A stretch of 15,852 nt of DNA from an uncultured Clostridia bacterium (GCA_945788655.1 CALZMV010000016.1:1-15852), one strand, 5' to 3'; positions 6,533-13,498 are shown, counted from the stretch's first letter. Made by a program: numbers and translations. Notes: a model not told the origin generated them from the sequence alone.

Positions 6533-7711
6533 CTACCTCCTGACATTAGCCAGAGTTTCAAATGCTCCTATAAGATACTTTCTGCTCTCTTCAGGTTTGA
6601 TAATTTTGTCAACATATCCCTTAGCAGCCATGGCCTCAGCACTACAGCTACTTTTTTCATATTCCTTAGCCTTTTCTCCAAGATCTCTAAGACTAAGATT
6701 AGGGTGCAAAATATCAGCTGCAAATAATGGGTTCATAAGCTGTACTGAAGCTTCGTCCCACATAAAAACATAATCTCTGCCCTTTCCTTTACTGCTGAAG
6801 ACGCTGTAACAGCTTCCACATGTATTGTCAGGAATCAGATCCACAGTCATGGTTTCTGAGTCCACCAAAGCTTTTACAATTGTATTTGCGCTTTCGGAAT
6901 CCTCAAAGCCTCCTCCGCCTATTACATTTAATAAAGGAATTTGGAATTTAGAACACAGATTGATGAATTGGGAGGTTTTGATAGCTGCATCTCTGCTAAT
7001 AAGGGCACCTGATTCTGCCGCAATTGCGCCTACGGTTCTTCCTGCAAGTGCAATGAAACAATTTACTATCTCTTCTCCCTTTTCCTGATTTACTTCTATC
7101 AGAAAACCGTCGTCAGATAACTCTCCGAGCATAGCGGTTCTGCTATTTCTTTTTTCATCAATTGAACTGCAAAGTCTGTTGAGATTATCCCCGCTTTCAA
7201 TTACCGGAATGTCTCCTGATGTACTTGCAGGTAGTCTTTTTATAAGATTGAAAACCTTTTCTCTTACTTCGGTGCCATCGCTAATCACCACATCAGCAAA
7301 AGCAGCCATTGTTTCCATGCTTCCTATACATTCTCGGCACTTTATCATTATCTGAAGAATTTGATTGCTTGCCTGTGCCTGAATTTCGTATACATCAGCC
7401 AGTGCATTCAAAGCATCAAGCCCTTCTTCAATTCGTATGCCGCTGCAATCCAAAAAACCAATAACCGGAGCTCTGGATTTTATTGCCGCAGTATACAATC
7501 TTATCAGCTTATTTGCCTGTTTTTCTCCAAAGCTTCCGCCTCTGATGCTATCATCCTGGGCAAAAACATATACAAGGTCACCATCAATGCTTCCATACCC
7601 TGTAACGACTCCGGCTTCAACTTTTTCGCCTATTTCAATAAAACTGCCCGGGTCAAGAATGCATAGAATGTTTTCAATTGCTTTTTTATCATTTGAGGTT
7701 ATTTCCAGCAT
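6533..7711 (-). CDS. Shortened 12S-type (MmdA/acyl-CoA) carboxyltransferase-like subunit
   Basis: First gene of the decarboxylase operon, related to MmdA and the 12S subunit of transcarboxylase (ClpP/crotonase fold). Recognisable parts are GVVTGYGSIDGDLVYVFAQD (about 34-53), RGGSFGEKQANKL (58-69), the FLDCSGIRIEEG region (86-97) and the C-terminal AAKGYVDKIIKPEESRKYL (362-380). It has 392 residues against about 510 for MmdA. It lacks the first 40 or so residues and, between about 142 and 165, some 50 residues that normally contain TGP, the VT-LGGA segment and the following His/Ser-Gly loop. The first oxyanion-hole motif (GPCAGGA in MmdA) reads IKCRECIGSM (123-132) and the second (RKAYGGSYLAM) reads PDNTCGSCYSV (294-304). 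Decarboxylase activity is therefore doubtful; a structural or altered-substrate role is inferred. Confidence 0.8.
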   Translation of the reverse strand: MLEITSNDKKAIENILCILDPGSFIEIGEKVEAGVVTGYGSIDGDLVYVFAQDDSIRGGSFGEKQANKLIRLYTAAIKSRAPVIGFLDCSGIRIEEGLDALNALADVYEIQAQASNQILQIMIKCRECIGSMETMAAFADVVISDGTEVREKVFNLIKRLPASTSGDIPVIESGDNLNRLCSSIDEKRNSRTAMLGELSDDGFLIEVNQEKGEEIVNCFIALAGRTVGAIAAESGALISRDAAIKTSQFINLCSKFQIPLLNVIGGGGFEDSESANTIVKALVDSETMTVDLIPDNTCGSCYSVFSSKGKGRDYVFMWDEASVQLMNPLFAADILHPNLSLRDLGEKAKEYEKSSCSAEAMAAKGYVDKIIKPEESRKYLIGAFETLANVRR

Positions 7712-7756
7712 ATATTTCCCTCCCTCGTTTGATTTATCCTTGTTTAATTTGTCAAC

Positions 7757-7785
7757 ATTTTATTAAAGTAAAAAATCCTTGGCAA
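7757..7785 (-). promoter_or_regulatory. Promoter of the Na+-pump decarboxylase operon
   Basis: On the minus strand TTGCCA (7785-7780) and TAAAAT (7762-7757) are exactly 17 bases apart, each one mismatch from consensus. Transcription would begin near 7750, about 40 bases before the first ATG, which is preceded by GAGGGAGG. A very A/T-rich block lies further upstream (about 7800-7900). Confidence 0.7.
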
Positions 7786-7893
7786 TACCTCTGAAAGCAA
7801 TACAAAAAAATGAATTTTTTTGAAAATAATTCTTTTTTATTTTAGAAAAAAGTTAATATTTCTTAGTTTTTTTAAGTTGTATGCATTATGCAC

Positions 7894-7923
7894 AAAAAAA
7901 ACACCGGCAGAGTCAGGTGTTTT
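7894..7923 (-). terminator. Second of two tandem terminators after kce
   Basis: Minus-strand hairpin AAAACACC / GGTGTTTT with a 10-base loop, running into eight T (7901-7894, four of them in the stem). It lies directly behind the first kce terminator and backs it up. Confidence 0.8.
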
Positions 7924-7943
7924 GCATTTCCTTGTTTGATTTC

Positions 7944-7973
7944 AAAAAAAGGTGGCCTCAAAAAGCCACCTTT
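7944..7973 (-). terminator. First of two tandem terminators after kce
   Basis: Minus-strand hairpin AAAGGTGGC / GCCACCTTT with an 8-base loop, running into seven T (7950-7944, three of them in the stem). It starts about 25 bases after the kce stop and is a textbook rho-independent terminator. Confidence 0.93.
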
Positions 7974-7997
7974 CTAAATTCTCATATGTAGTTTTTA

Positions 7998-8828
7998 TTA
8001 TTTTAGAGGTGCTAATCCTAAGATTTCTCTTGCTTCTGCAGGAGTAGCAATTTCTCTTCCTAATAACTTTGCAATTTCAACAGCCTTAGCAACCATCTGT
8101 CCGTTTGATTCAGCTAATACGCCCTTTTCCATGTATAAGTTGTCTTCGAAACCAACTCTTACGTGTCCACCCATAGCGATTGTAGCTGCACAAATATGCC
8201 ATGCGTTCTTACCTAAACCTGTTGCTGTCCAAGTTGATCCTGGAGGGATTGATCCTACCATGAATACTAAGTCTCTGATTGTTGCAGTCATCTGTACGCC
8301 AAGTACGAAGTCCCAGTGAAGTGGGTGTACTAAAAGACCCTTTCTGTCAGCAACCTTTAATGCTGTATCGATCATACCCTTATCGAATACTTCTAATTCA
8401 GGCTTGATTCCTCTTTCTTTAAGAATCTTTGCAAAGTTTTCGATTGTAGTGTCAGTGTTTGTAAATACTTCGTCTCCGCCGAAGTTGCAAGTACCGCAGT
8501 CTAAAGTAGCCATTTCTGGTGTAGGAACTACTTCAGTTGAAGCTAATCTTTCAAGGTCTGTCATGCCAACTGCACCGCCTGTGGAAGGCTGAATGATTAC
8601 ATCAGGACATTCCTTTCTGATTGCGTCGATGCATTCCTGGAATCTAGCAGTATCCTGAGTAGGTGTACCGTCATCCCATCTTACGTGTAAGTGGATTAAA
8701 GCTGCGCCTGCATCATATGCTGACTTAGCTTCTCTAACGATTTCTTCTACTGTGTAAGGAACGTTTGGATTCTGTTCTTTTGTAACTTCTGCACCGCAGA
8801 TACAAGCACTAATGATTAATTTGTCCAT
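7998..8828 (-). CDS. kce: 3-keto-5-aminohexanoate cleavage enzyme (BKACE family)
   Basis: A 276-residue Zn-dependent cleavage enzyme. Kce condenses 3-keto-5-aminohexanoate with acetyl-CoA and splits it into acetoacetate and 3-aminobutyryl-CoA in lysine fermentation. The metal ligands H46 and H48 (HLHVR) and E228 (VGFEDN) are present, as are E14, R224 and D229, matching the catalytic set known from Kce of Cloacimonas (E14, H46, H48, R226, E230, D231). STGGAVG (82-88) and PEMATLDCGTCNFG (104-117) are also family hallmarks. About 20 Ile codons are all ATT or ATC, and Leu is mostly TTA, unlike the neighbours, which suggests high expression. The gene has its own promoter and two terminators. BKACE enzymes differ in substrate, and no other lysine-pathway gene is in the window, so the exact substrate is inferred. 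Confidence 0.88.
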   Translation of the reverse strand: MDKLIISACICGAEVTKEQNPNVPYTVEEIVREAKSAYDAGAALIHLHVRWDDGTPTQDTARFQECIDAIRKECPDVIIQPSTGGAVGMTDLERLASTEVVPTPEMATLDCGTCNFGGDEVFTNTDTTIENFAKILKERGIKPELEVFDKGMIDTALKVADRKGLLVHPLHWDFVLGVQMTATIRDLVFMVGSIPPGSTWTATGLGKNAWHICAATIAMGGHVRVGFEDNLYMEKGVLAESNGQMVAKAVEIAKLLGREIATPAEAREILGLAPLK

Positions 8829-8872
8829 TGGTCTATCTCCCCTTTATTTCATAATAATTAATAAGCTACTAT

Positions 8873-8901
8873 ATTATAACACTATAATTCCTTATGTTCA
8901 A
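8873..8901 (-). promoter_or_regulatory. Strong promoter for kce inside the 3' end of rapZ
   Basis: On the minus strand TTGAAC (8901-8896) lies 17 bases before a perfect TATAAT (8878-8873). The -35 falls in the last rapZ codons. Transcription would start near 8866, about 38 bases before the kce ATG, which has a GGGGAG ribosome binding site. Confidence 0.85.
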
Positions 8902-9733
8902 GGGTAACTCGCCAGCCTTCTTCACTAAATATTCGATAAAACTCATTGGCAAGGGTAACAGAGCGATGCTGTCCTCCCGTGCAGCCAAAGGCGATGGTCA
9001 GGCTGTACTTGCCCTCCTTTGAATAATAAGGCACGAGTCTTAATATACCATCTTTTAGACCTTCTATAAAGTTCTTTGTCACATCGTGTTTCAGCACATA
9101 CTGCTGAATCTTTTTATTATTCCCTGTAAGGTGCTTAAGGCTAGGAACATAATATGGGTTTGGAATGAATCTCACATCGATTACCCAATCAGCTTCAGAA
9201 GGCACCCTGTATTTATACCCAAAGGACATGAACTTAAGAGTAAAAGAATCCTTCTTAGTCTTTTTGAAGAAAAGATTATCCAGCTCATTGTGAAAATCTG
9301 CAACTTTAAGGGTAGTTGTATCAACAACATAATCTGCATTGTCCTTAAGACTTTTCAGCTTGTCCCTTTCCTCCTGAATAGTCTTTGCGGTAATAATGTT
9401 TTCGGAAAGAGGATGCTGTCTTCTTGCTTCCTTGTATCTTCTTACCAGGCTCTGGTTAGAAGCCTCAATAAAGAGAATCTTAAAATCCAGTCTTTCATCG
9501 TTCCTCAGGGTTTCAATGACGTCCTTAAGTTCATCAAAGAACTTCCCTCCTCGGATATCCACTACAAAGGCAGCCCTTTCAATGTCTCTGCTTCCTGAGC
9601 ATGTCAAATCTATGAAATTTTTAATCAACGCAGGCGGCATATTATCAATGCAGTAATATCCCTTATCTTCAAACCAATCTGCTGCTTTACTCTTTCCTGC
9701 ACCTGATAAACCTGTTATGATTACAACTTCCAT
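8882..9733 (-). CDS. rapZ: RNase adapter protein RapZ (YvcJ)
   Basis: Nucleotide-binding RapZ/YvcJ protein. In E. coli it controls amino-sugar synthesis by steering RNase E to a small RNA; in Bacillus YvcJ is an NTPase affecting competence. The 283 residues are the normal length. Walker A is GLSGAGKS at 8-15, followed by the family sequence YCIDNMPPALI (27-37). The C-terminal domain holds FGCTGGQHRSVTLA (about 248-261), the RapZ signature. The start is an ATG with AAAGGAC upstream. The gene follows a PHP-domain gene by about 18 bases and is the last of the fic-to-rapZ run. No terminator was seen between it and kce, so some readthrough is likely. The usual next genes, yvcK and whiA, do not follow. 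Confidence 0.97.
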   Translation of the reverse strand: MEVVIITGLSGAGKSKAADWFEDKGYYCIDNMPPALIKNFIDLTCSGSRDIERAAFVVDIRGGKFFDELKDVIETLRNDERLDFKILFIEASNQSLVRRYKEARRQHPLSENIITAKTIQEERDKLKSLKDNADYVVDTTTLKVADFHNELDNLFFKKTKKDSFTLKFMSFGYKYRVPSEADWVIDVRFIPNPYYVPSLKHLTGNNKKIQQYVLKHDVTKNFIEGLKDGILRLVPYYSKEGKYSLTIAFGCTGGQHRSVTLANEFYRIFSEEGWRVTLEHKEL

Positions 9734-9751
9734 TTTTTTATGTCCTTTCTT

Positions 9752-10501
9752 CTAGTCTTTTACAATATTTACAATTCTCTCCGGCTCAAGTCCTGCCTCC
9801 AAAGCCCTCATAAGCGGCTCTTCAAAAGAACCCACATTTGAAGCAATATGAGCATCGCTTCCTATTACAAACTCCACATCATATTTTGCTGCAAGCTTTA
9901 TTTCTTCTACGGTCAGATGCTTATGCTTTGCATTTATTTCAATCTTTGTCTTTGTATCATGACATGCCTTTGCAATTTCTTCGATATCAAAAGGTCCCTT
10001 ATCGCCGGGATGTGTTAATATTTCTATATCATTCTCATATAAGGCATTAAGAATCATTTCTGTATTTGAAGCCTTTAATCCGGAGTCGCCTCCAAACAGG
10101 CCTGTGTGAGCGTTGATGTAGTTTGGAACCATGCCCGCCTTTAAAATTCCGAAATGATATCCGGCAAGCACGATATCTAAAAGTTTTTTGTCTTCCGCAG
10201 TTAAGTCAATATATGGTGCCTGCCTCAAGGTGTTAGCCTCTACACCAAGAAGAATTTCCATTTCAGGATAAAGAGGCTTTAATCTTTCGATTTCCTGTCT
10301 CATTTCTATGAGTTTGCCCCTTTTTATCCCGTAAGTCAGATGCCCAGGTCCATGGTCTGTAATGGCTACAGATTTTAATCCTTTAGCATACGCAACCTTT
10401 ACATTATCTTCAATAGTGCCCTTGCCATGAGAAAAAACCGTATGAGTATGGTGATCATAAACCATTCTGTACTGCGAAGCTATCTTCTTAAAATTATCCA
10501 A
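9752..10501 (-). CDS. PHP-domain metal-dependent phosphoesterase
   Basis: A 249-residue PHP-fold hydrolase of the YcdX / PolX C-terminal type. All the expected metal ligands can be placed: H18 and H20 (HTH), H25, D49 and H50 (ITDHG), E88 (GVEAN), H116, H164 (THPGD), D216 and H218 (GSDAH). The substrate is unknown; a phosphate ester is likely. The start is TTG at 10501 with CGGAGG nine bases upstream, overlapping the murB stop by eight bases, so translation is probably coupled. A PHP gene between murB and rapZ is a recurrent arrangement in Clostridia, as far as I recall. Histidinol phosphatase is a common automatic name, but no his genes are nearby. Confidence 0.88.
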   Translation of the reverse strand: MDNFKKIASQYRMVYDHHTHTVFSHGKGTIEDNVKVAYAKGLKSVAITDHGPGHLTYGIKRGKLIEMRQEIERLKPLYPEMEILLGVEANTLRQAPYIDLTAEDKKLLDIVLAGYHFGILKAGMVPNYINAHTGLFGGDSGLKASNTEMILNALYENDIEILTHPGDKGPFDIEEIAKACHDTKTKIEINAKHKHLTVEEIKLAAKYDVEFVIGSDAHIASNVGSFEEPLMRALEAGLEPERIVNIVKD

Positions 10502-11453
10502 TGATTCTAACCTCCGGTTTTAATTCAACTCCAAACTGGTCATAAACGCGGTTTTGGCAAAGTGCAATCAGTTCGAGTATGTCTGTGGCCGTTGCACCAC
10601 CTTTGTTGATAATGAAGCCGCTGTGAAGAGTTGAAACCTCTGCACCGCCTACGCTGACGCCCTTTAAACCTGCATCTTCCACAAGCTTACCTGCAAAATA
10701 TCCTTCAGGACGCTTAAAGGTGCTTCCTGCCGACGGATAATTCACGGGCTGCTTGCTGTTTCTCTTCTGGGCAAGTTCCTTCATCTGAGCGGAAATATCT
10801 TCATACCTGCCTTTTTTTAGCTCAAGGCATGCCTCTACTGCAATATATCCATTTTCTTCTAAGATGCTGTGTCTGTATCCAAAGTCCATTTCTTCGTTTG
10901 AAAAAATTTTCTCTTCTCTGCCATCCGGCGAAACAGCCTTTACCCACTTGACGATCTGCTTCATTTCTCCGCCATAGGCCCCTGCATTCATAAAAAGTGC
11001 TCCTCCGAAGCTTCCCGGAATCCCGCTGGCAAATTCAAAGCCTGTCAGGCTGTTTTCCAGTATGGTTTTCGCCATAACAGAAAGCAGGGCTGCACTTCCT
11101 GCAATTACGCGGCAGCTTTCCCCCATATTAAGCTCAGTGGCATTATCCTCAAGCTTCACATAGGAAAATTCCTTGGAAAGCTTTATAACAATTCCGTCAT
11201 AGCCGCTGTCCTTAAACAGGGTGTTGGAGCCGTTTCCCAGCATCATATGATTAATTCCTTCTTCGCTAAAAAGCTGAAGAAGGCTCTTTAGTTCTTCTGT
11301 CGATTTAACCTCAATTAAAGCTCTGGCACTGCCTCCTGCTTTAAAAGAAGTATATTTGCTCATGGGAGCATTCTCTATAATAAATGCTTCAGGACTAACC
11401 TTGTGAATCAGTTCCTTTATCCTCGTCATTGAAAGTAAATTCATGTCTTCCAA
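10494..11453 (-). CDS. murB: UDP-N-acetylenolpyruvoylglucosamine reductase MurB
   Basis: FAD- and NADPH-dependent enzyme that reduces enolpyruvyl-UDP-GlcNAc to UDP-N-acetylmuramate in cytoplasmic peptidoglycan synthesis. FAD-site motifs are YTSFKAGG, LGNGSNTLF and SGIPGSFGGALFMNAGAYGG; the active-site segment is YPSAGSTFKRP, with the proton-donating Ser, and the C-terminal Glu lies in PEVRIIG. This is the type IIb form. The open frame extends upstream to 11555, but that would overlap the previous gene by 161 bases without a ribosome binding site. TTG at 11453 has AAGGAGG six bases upstream, giving 319 residues and a 59-base overlap. ATG at 11444 is the fallback start. The gene is in one run with the upstream membrane protein and the downstream PHP gene. 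Confidence 0.95.
   Translation of the reverse strand: MEDMNLLSMTRIKELIHKVSPEAFIIENAPMSKYTSFKAGGSARALIEVKSTEELKSLLQLFSEEGINHMMLGNGSNTLFKDSGYDGIVIKLSKEFSYVKLEDNATELNMGESCRVIAGSAALLSVMAKTILENSLTGFEFASGIPGSFGGALFMNAGAYGGEMKQIVKWVKAVSPDGREEKIFSNEEMDFGYRHSILEENGYIAVEACLELKKGRYEDISAQMKELAQKRNSKQPVNYPSAGSTFKRPEGYFAGKLVEDAGLKGVSVGGAEVSTLHSGFIINKGGATATDILELIALCQNRVYDQFGVELKPEVRIIG
10511..10516 (-). promoter_or_regulatory. Ribosome binding site fixing a TTG start (PHP gene)
   Basis: CGGAGG on the minus strand, nine bases before the TTG at 10501 and inside the last codons of murB. Confidence 0.65.
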
Positions 11454-12684
11454 AGATAACCTCCTTGTCAATTCCATATTTATCAAAATTTTCATACACC
11501 ATCGTATCAGATGGCAGATTCTTCTTTTCAAGTTTACTGTTGATGGTCCTTGCAAGATATACGTATATAATTGCCATGGTTGGAACGCCCAGTATCATTC
11601 CGGCAAAGCCAAAGAGTCCGCCTCCAACGATAATGGCAAACATAACCCAAAAGCTTGCAAGCCTTGTTGTCTTACCGAGAATTTTAGGTCCGATAATGTT
11701 GCCGTCAAGCTGCTGCAATACCAATACCCATATTGCAAATTTCAGTGCAGAAACAGGTTCCACAAACAGAAGCAGTATGATGGAAGGAATTGCTCCGATA
11801 AACGGTCCGAAGAAAGGAATTACATTGGTAAATCCTACTATTACACTTATCAGCATTGCAAGAGGCAGATTAAACAGCTCCATGCCGACGAAACAGATTA
11901 TTCCGATTATTATGGAATCGATAATCTTGCCGTTGATAAAGCCTCCGAAAGTGTTATTGCAAAGCTTGCCAAATTCAAAGATTTCACCTGCAGTTTCCTT
12001 TGAAAAGACTGCCAGAATGAACTTCTTCACCTGTGCCTGAAATATTTCCTTGCTGTTTAAGACATAGACAACGATTACAACAGCTACGAAAATATCTATC
12101 GCCGTTGAAAAAGTGCCTATAATTCCCATGGACAAACCTGAAATCAAGGTTTCTGCTGTTGCTGCCGCATTGTTCTGAGCCCACTCGATAGCCTTTTGAG
12201 ATATCTTATCAAGACCCAGATGCACATACTTGGCCATTTCAGGGTTTTCTACCATTCTCTTATCAAGCCAGTTATATGTGTTTTCAATCATGGACGGAAC
12301 ATCTCTTATGAGTCCTATGATACTGTCAATCAATTCAGGAACTACCAGCATTAAGAAGCTGAAACACACAGCAAAAAGAATTATCAGGGTGACTACAGTT
12401 GCCACAAATCTGCAGAATTTGTAAGTTTTTACTTCTTTTCTGAACCTGCCGCGGTTTCTTCTATACAGGTATTTGAGTGTTCTGTTATAAACGGGGCTCA
12501 TCAGATACGCCACAATAATTCCCAGATAAAAAGGTGTCAGAATGTCGTTGATAGTTCTTATTACACCAAAAACATTTTTTGTGTTATATAACAGGTAATA
12601 GCATAATATAATTCCTATGCCTGCCAGAAAAATTGACAGACCGAATTTAGCATATTTAGATTTAATTTTCAGTTTATTTCCCAT
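11395..12684 (-). CDS. AI-2E family transporter (UPF0118 membrane protein)
   Basis: A 429-residue polytopic membrane protein of the AI-2E/UPF0118 family. It has about eight membrane segments: a pair near the N-terminus (GLSIFLAGIGIILCYYL and ILTPFYLGIIVAYLMSPVYN), one after a basic loop, a large soluble loop from about 120 to 200, then a C-terminal cluster. Family hallmarks are TPFYLGIIVAYLMSP, VGFTNVIPFFGPFIGAIPS, LQQLDGNIIGPKILG and FAGMILGVPTMAIIYV. Members export autoinducer-2 or act as Na+/H+ antiporters; the substrate here cannot be told. The frame runs up to a TTG at 12723, but only ATG 12684 has a ribosome binding site (AGGAG, nine bases away). The soluble tail (about 385-429) is charged and overlaps the start of murB. 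Confidence 0.9.
   Translation of the reverse strand: MGNKLKIKSKYAKFGLSIFLAGIGIILCYYLLYNTKNVFGVIRTINDILTPFYLGIIVAYLMSPVYNRTLKYLYRRNRGRFRKEVKTYKFCRFVATVVTLIILFAVCFSFLMLVVPELIDSIIGLIRDVPSMIENTYNWLDKRMVENPEMAKYVHLGLDKISQKAIEWAQNNAAATAETLISGLSMGIIGTFSTAIDIFVAVVIVVYVLNSKEIFQAQVKKFILAVFSKETAGEIFEFGKLCNNTFGGFINGKIIDSIIIGIICFVGMELFNLPLAMLISVIVGFTNVIPFFGPFIGAIPSIILLLFVEPVSALKFAIWVLVLQQLDGNIIGPKILGKTTRLASFWVMFAIIVGGGLFGFAGMILGVPTMAIIYVYLARTINSKLEKKNLPSDTMVYENFDKYGIDKEVIFGRHEFTFNDEDKGTDSQG
11460..11466 (-). promoter_or_regulatory. Ribosome binding site that sets the murB start
   Basis: AAGGAGG on the minus strand, six bases before TTG 11453 and 15 bases before ATG 11444. The spacing favours the TTG. Confidence 0.7.
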
Positions 12685-12739
12685 CTGAAATTTCTCCTGT
12701 TTTTGCAATATTTTGCTAACCAATATATCTAATCATACC

Positions 12740-13498
12740 CTAAGTTGAAGCAGTGGTCAACTGAATCATAAGCTTCATCCTGTCCAGAATTTCTTTTTTT
12801 AACACTTCATTGAGCCCCTGCAATTCGCCTGTTTTTATAGCTTTAGAAACAAGCTCATTGTAATGCTGTTCCTTGATGGAAGGTACAACAACAGGATATC
12901 CCTTTATAAAAAGATAGTATGCCGCGGATGCCCTCGCTACAAGTGCATTCCTGTCAGGGAAAGGACATATGGATAGGATTTCATTATGTATCCTCTCTGC
13001 ATGTTCGAAACATTCCTCTCTGGAACCGTCTGCAGCCATGGCATCATCAAAAATCAATGCCAGATGCCTCATTCTTTCAGGAACTTCTCCAGGTGCAGGT
13101 GGCGTATAATCCCATTCATATACAACGATACTACGTTTCCTGTACTGACCATATTCATAGTCCTTAGACTCATCGCTTGCAGCCTTGCAAAGCACATGAT
13201 AAACGGAATCTAAAAAACCAAGGTTCAGCTTCTGTTTCAAATCATACATCTCAAAGAGCCTGTTCAGAAGTTCTTCGAGGCACTGGACCATAAGATTATC
13301 ACCTATTGTCAGATCAATGCATCCACTTCCATTGAGGTACTCCTCAATCTGCCCTCTGGTTGCCGAACTGCCTTCAAGCTGCATATTATTAAATATCCAG
13401 TCAACCTTCTGAACATAAGAAAAGTAGTTCTTTATTTCAGGGGAAAAAGGCATGCGATTGTTAAGGATTATCATCTTTTTCTTTATCTCTCTAAGCAT
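12740..13498 (-). CDS. Fic-fold protein with degenerate active-site motif
   Basis: A 252-residue Fic-domain protein. Fic enzymes transfer AMP or related groups to target hydroxyls with a HPFxDGNGRxxR loop. Here the aligned stretch is CPFPDRNALVAR (178-189): Cys replaces the catalytic His, and both Gly and the first Arg are lost, while Pro, Phe, Asp, Asn and the last Arg remain. Other Fic landmarks are intact: the N-terminal helix with NNMQLEGSSAT (37-47), close to the S/TxxxE(G/N) inhibitory motif but with Asn for Ser/Thr; the flap GQYRKRSIVVYEWDYTPPAP (117-136); and the helix after the loop, AAYYLFIKGYPVVVPS. AMP transfer is therefore unlikely by the known mechanism. The start is ATG 13498 with GGGGG seven bases upstream; TTG 13552 is rejected. 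It leads the run into the AI-2E protein and murB. Confidence 0.8.
   Translation of the reverse strand: MLREIKKKMIILNNRMPFSPEIKNYFSYVQKVDWIFNNMQLEGSSATRGQIEEYLNGSGCIDLTIGDNLMVQCLEELLNRLFEMYDLKQKLNLGFLDSVYHVLCKAASDESKDYEYGQYRKRSIVVYEWDYTPPAPGEVPERMRHLALIFDDAMAADGSREECFEHAERIHNEILSICPFPDRNALVARASAAYYLFIKGYPVVVPSIKEQHYNELVSKAIKTGELQGLNEVLKKEILDRMKLMIQLTTAST

Noticed and set aside
7750..7755. Perfect TTGACA on the minus strand before the decarboxylase operon
   Set aside because: Nothing like a -10 lies 16-18 bases downstream. TTGCCA-17-TAAAAT just upstream is the better promoter.
9086..9598. 170-codon open frame on the plus strand
   Set aside because: Antisense to rapZ, whose motifs fully explain the region.
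11454..11555. N-terminal extension of murB
   Set aside because: It would overlap the previous gene by 161 bases, has no ribosome binding site and no match to MurB; AAGGAGG points to TTG 11453.
11429..12040. 203-codon open frame on the plus strand
   Set aside because: Antisense to the AI-2E family gene. Its composition is the mirror of a hydrophobic protein and it has no recognisable domain.
12685..12723. TTG start for the AI-2E family gene
   Set aside because: No ribosome binding site upstream; ATG 12684 has AGGAG at nine bases.
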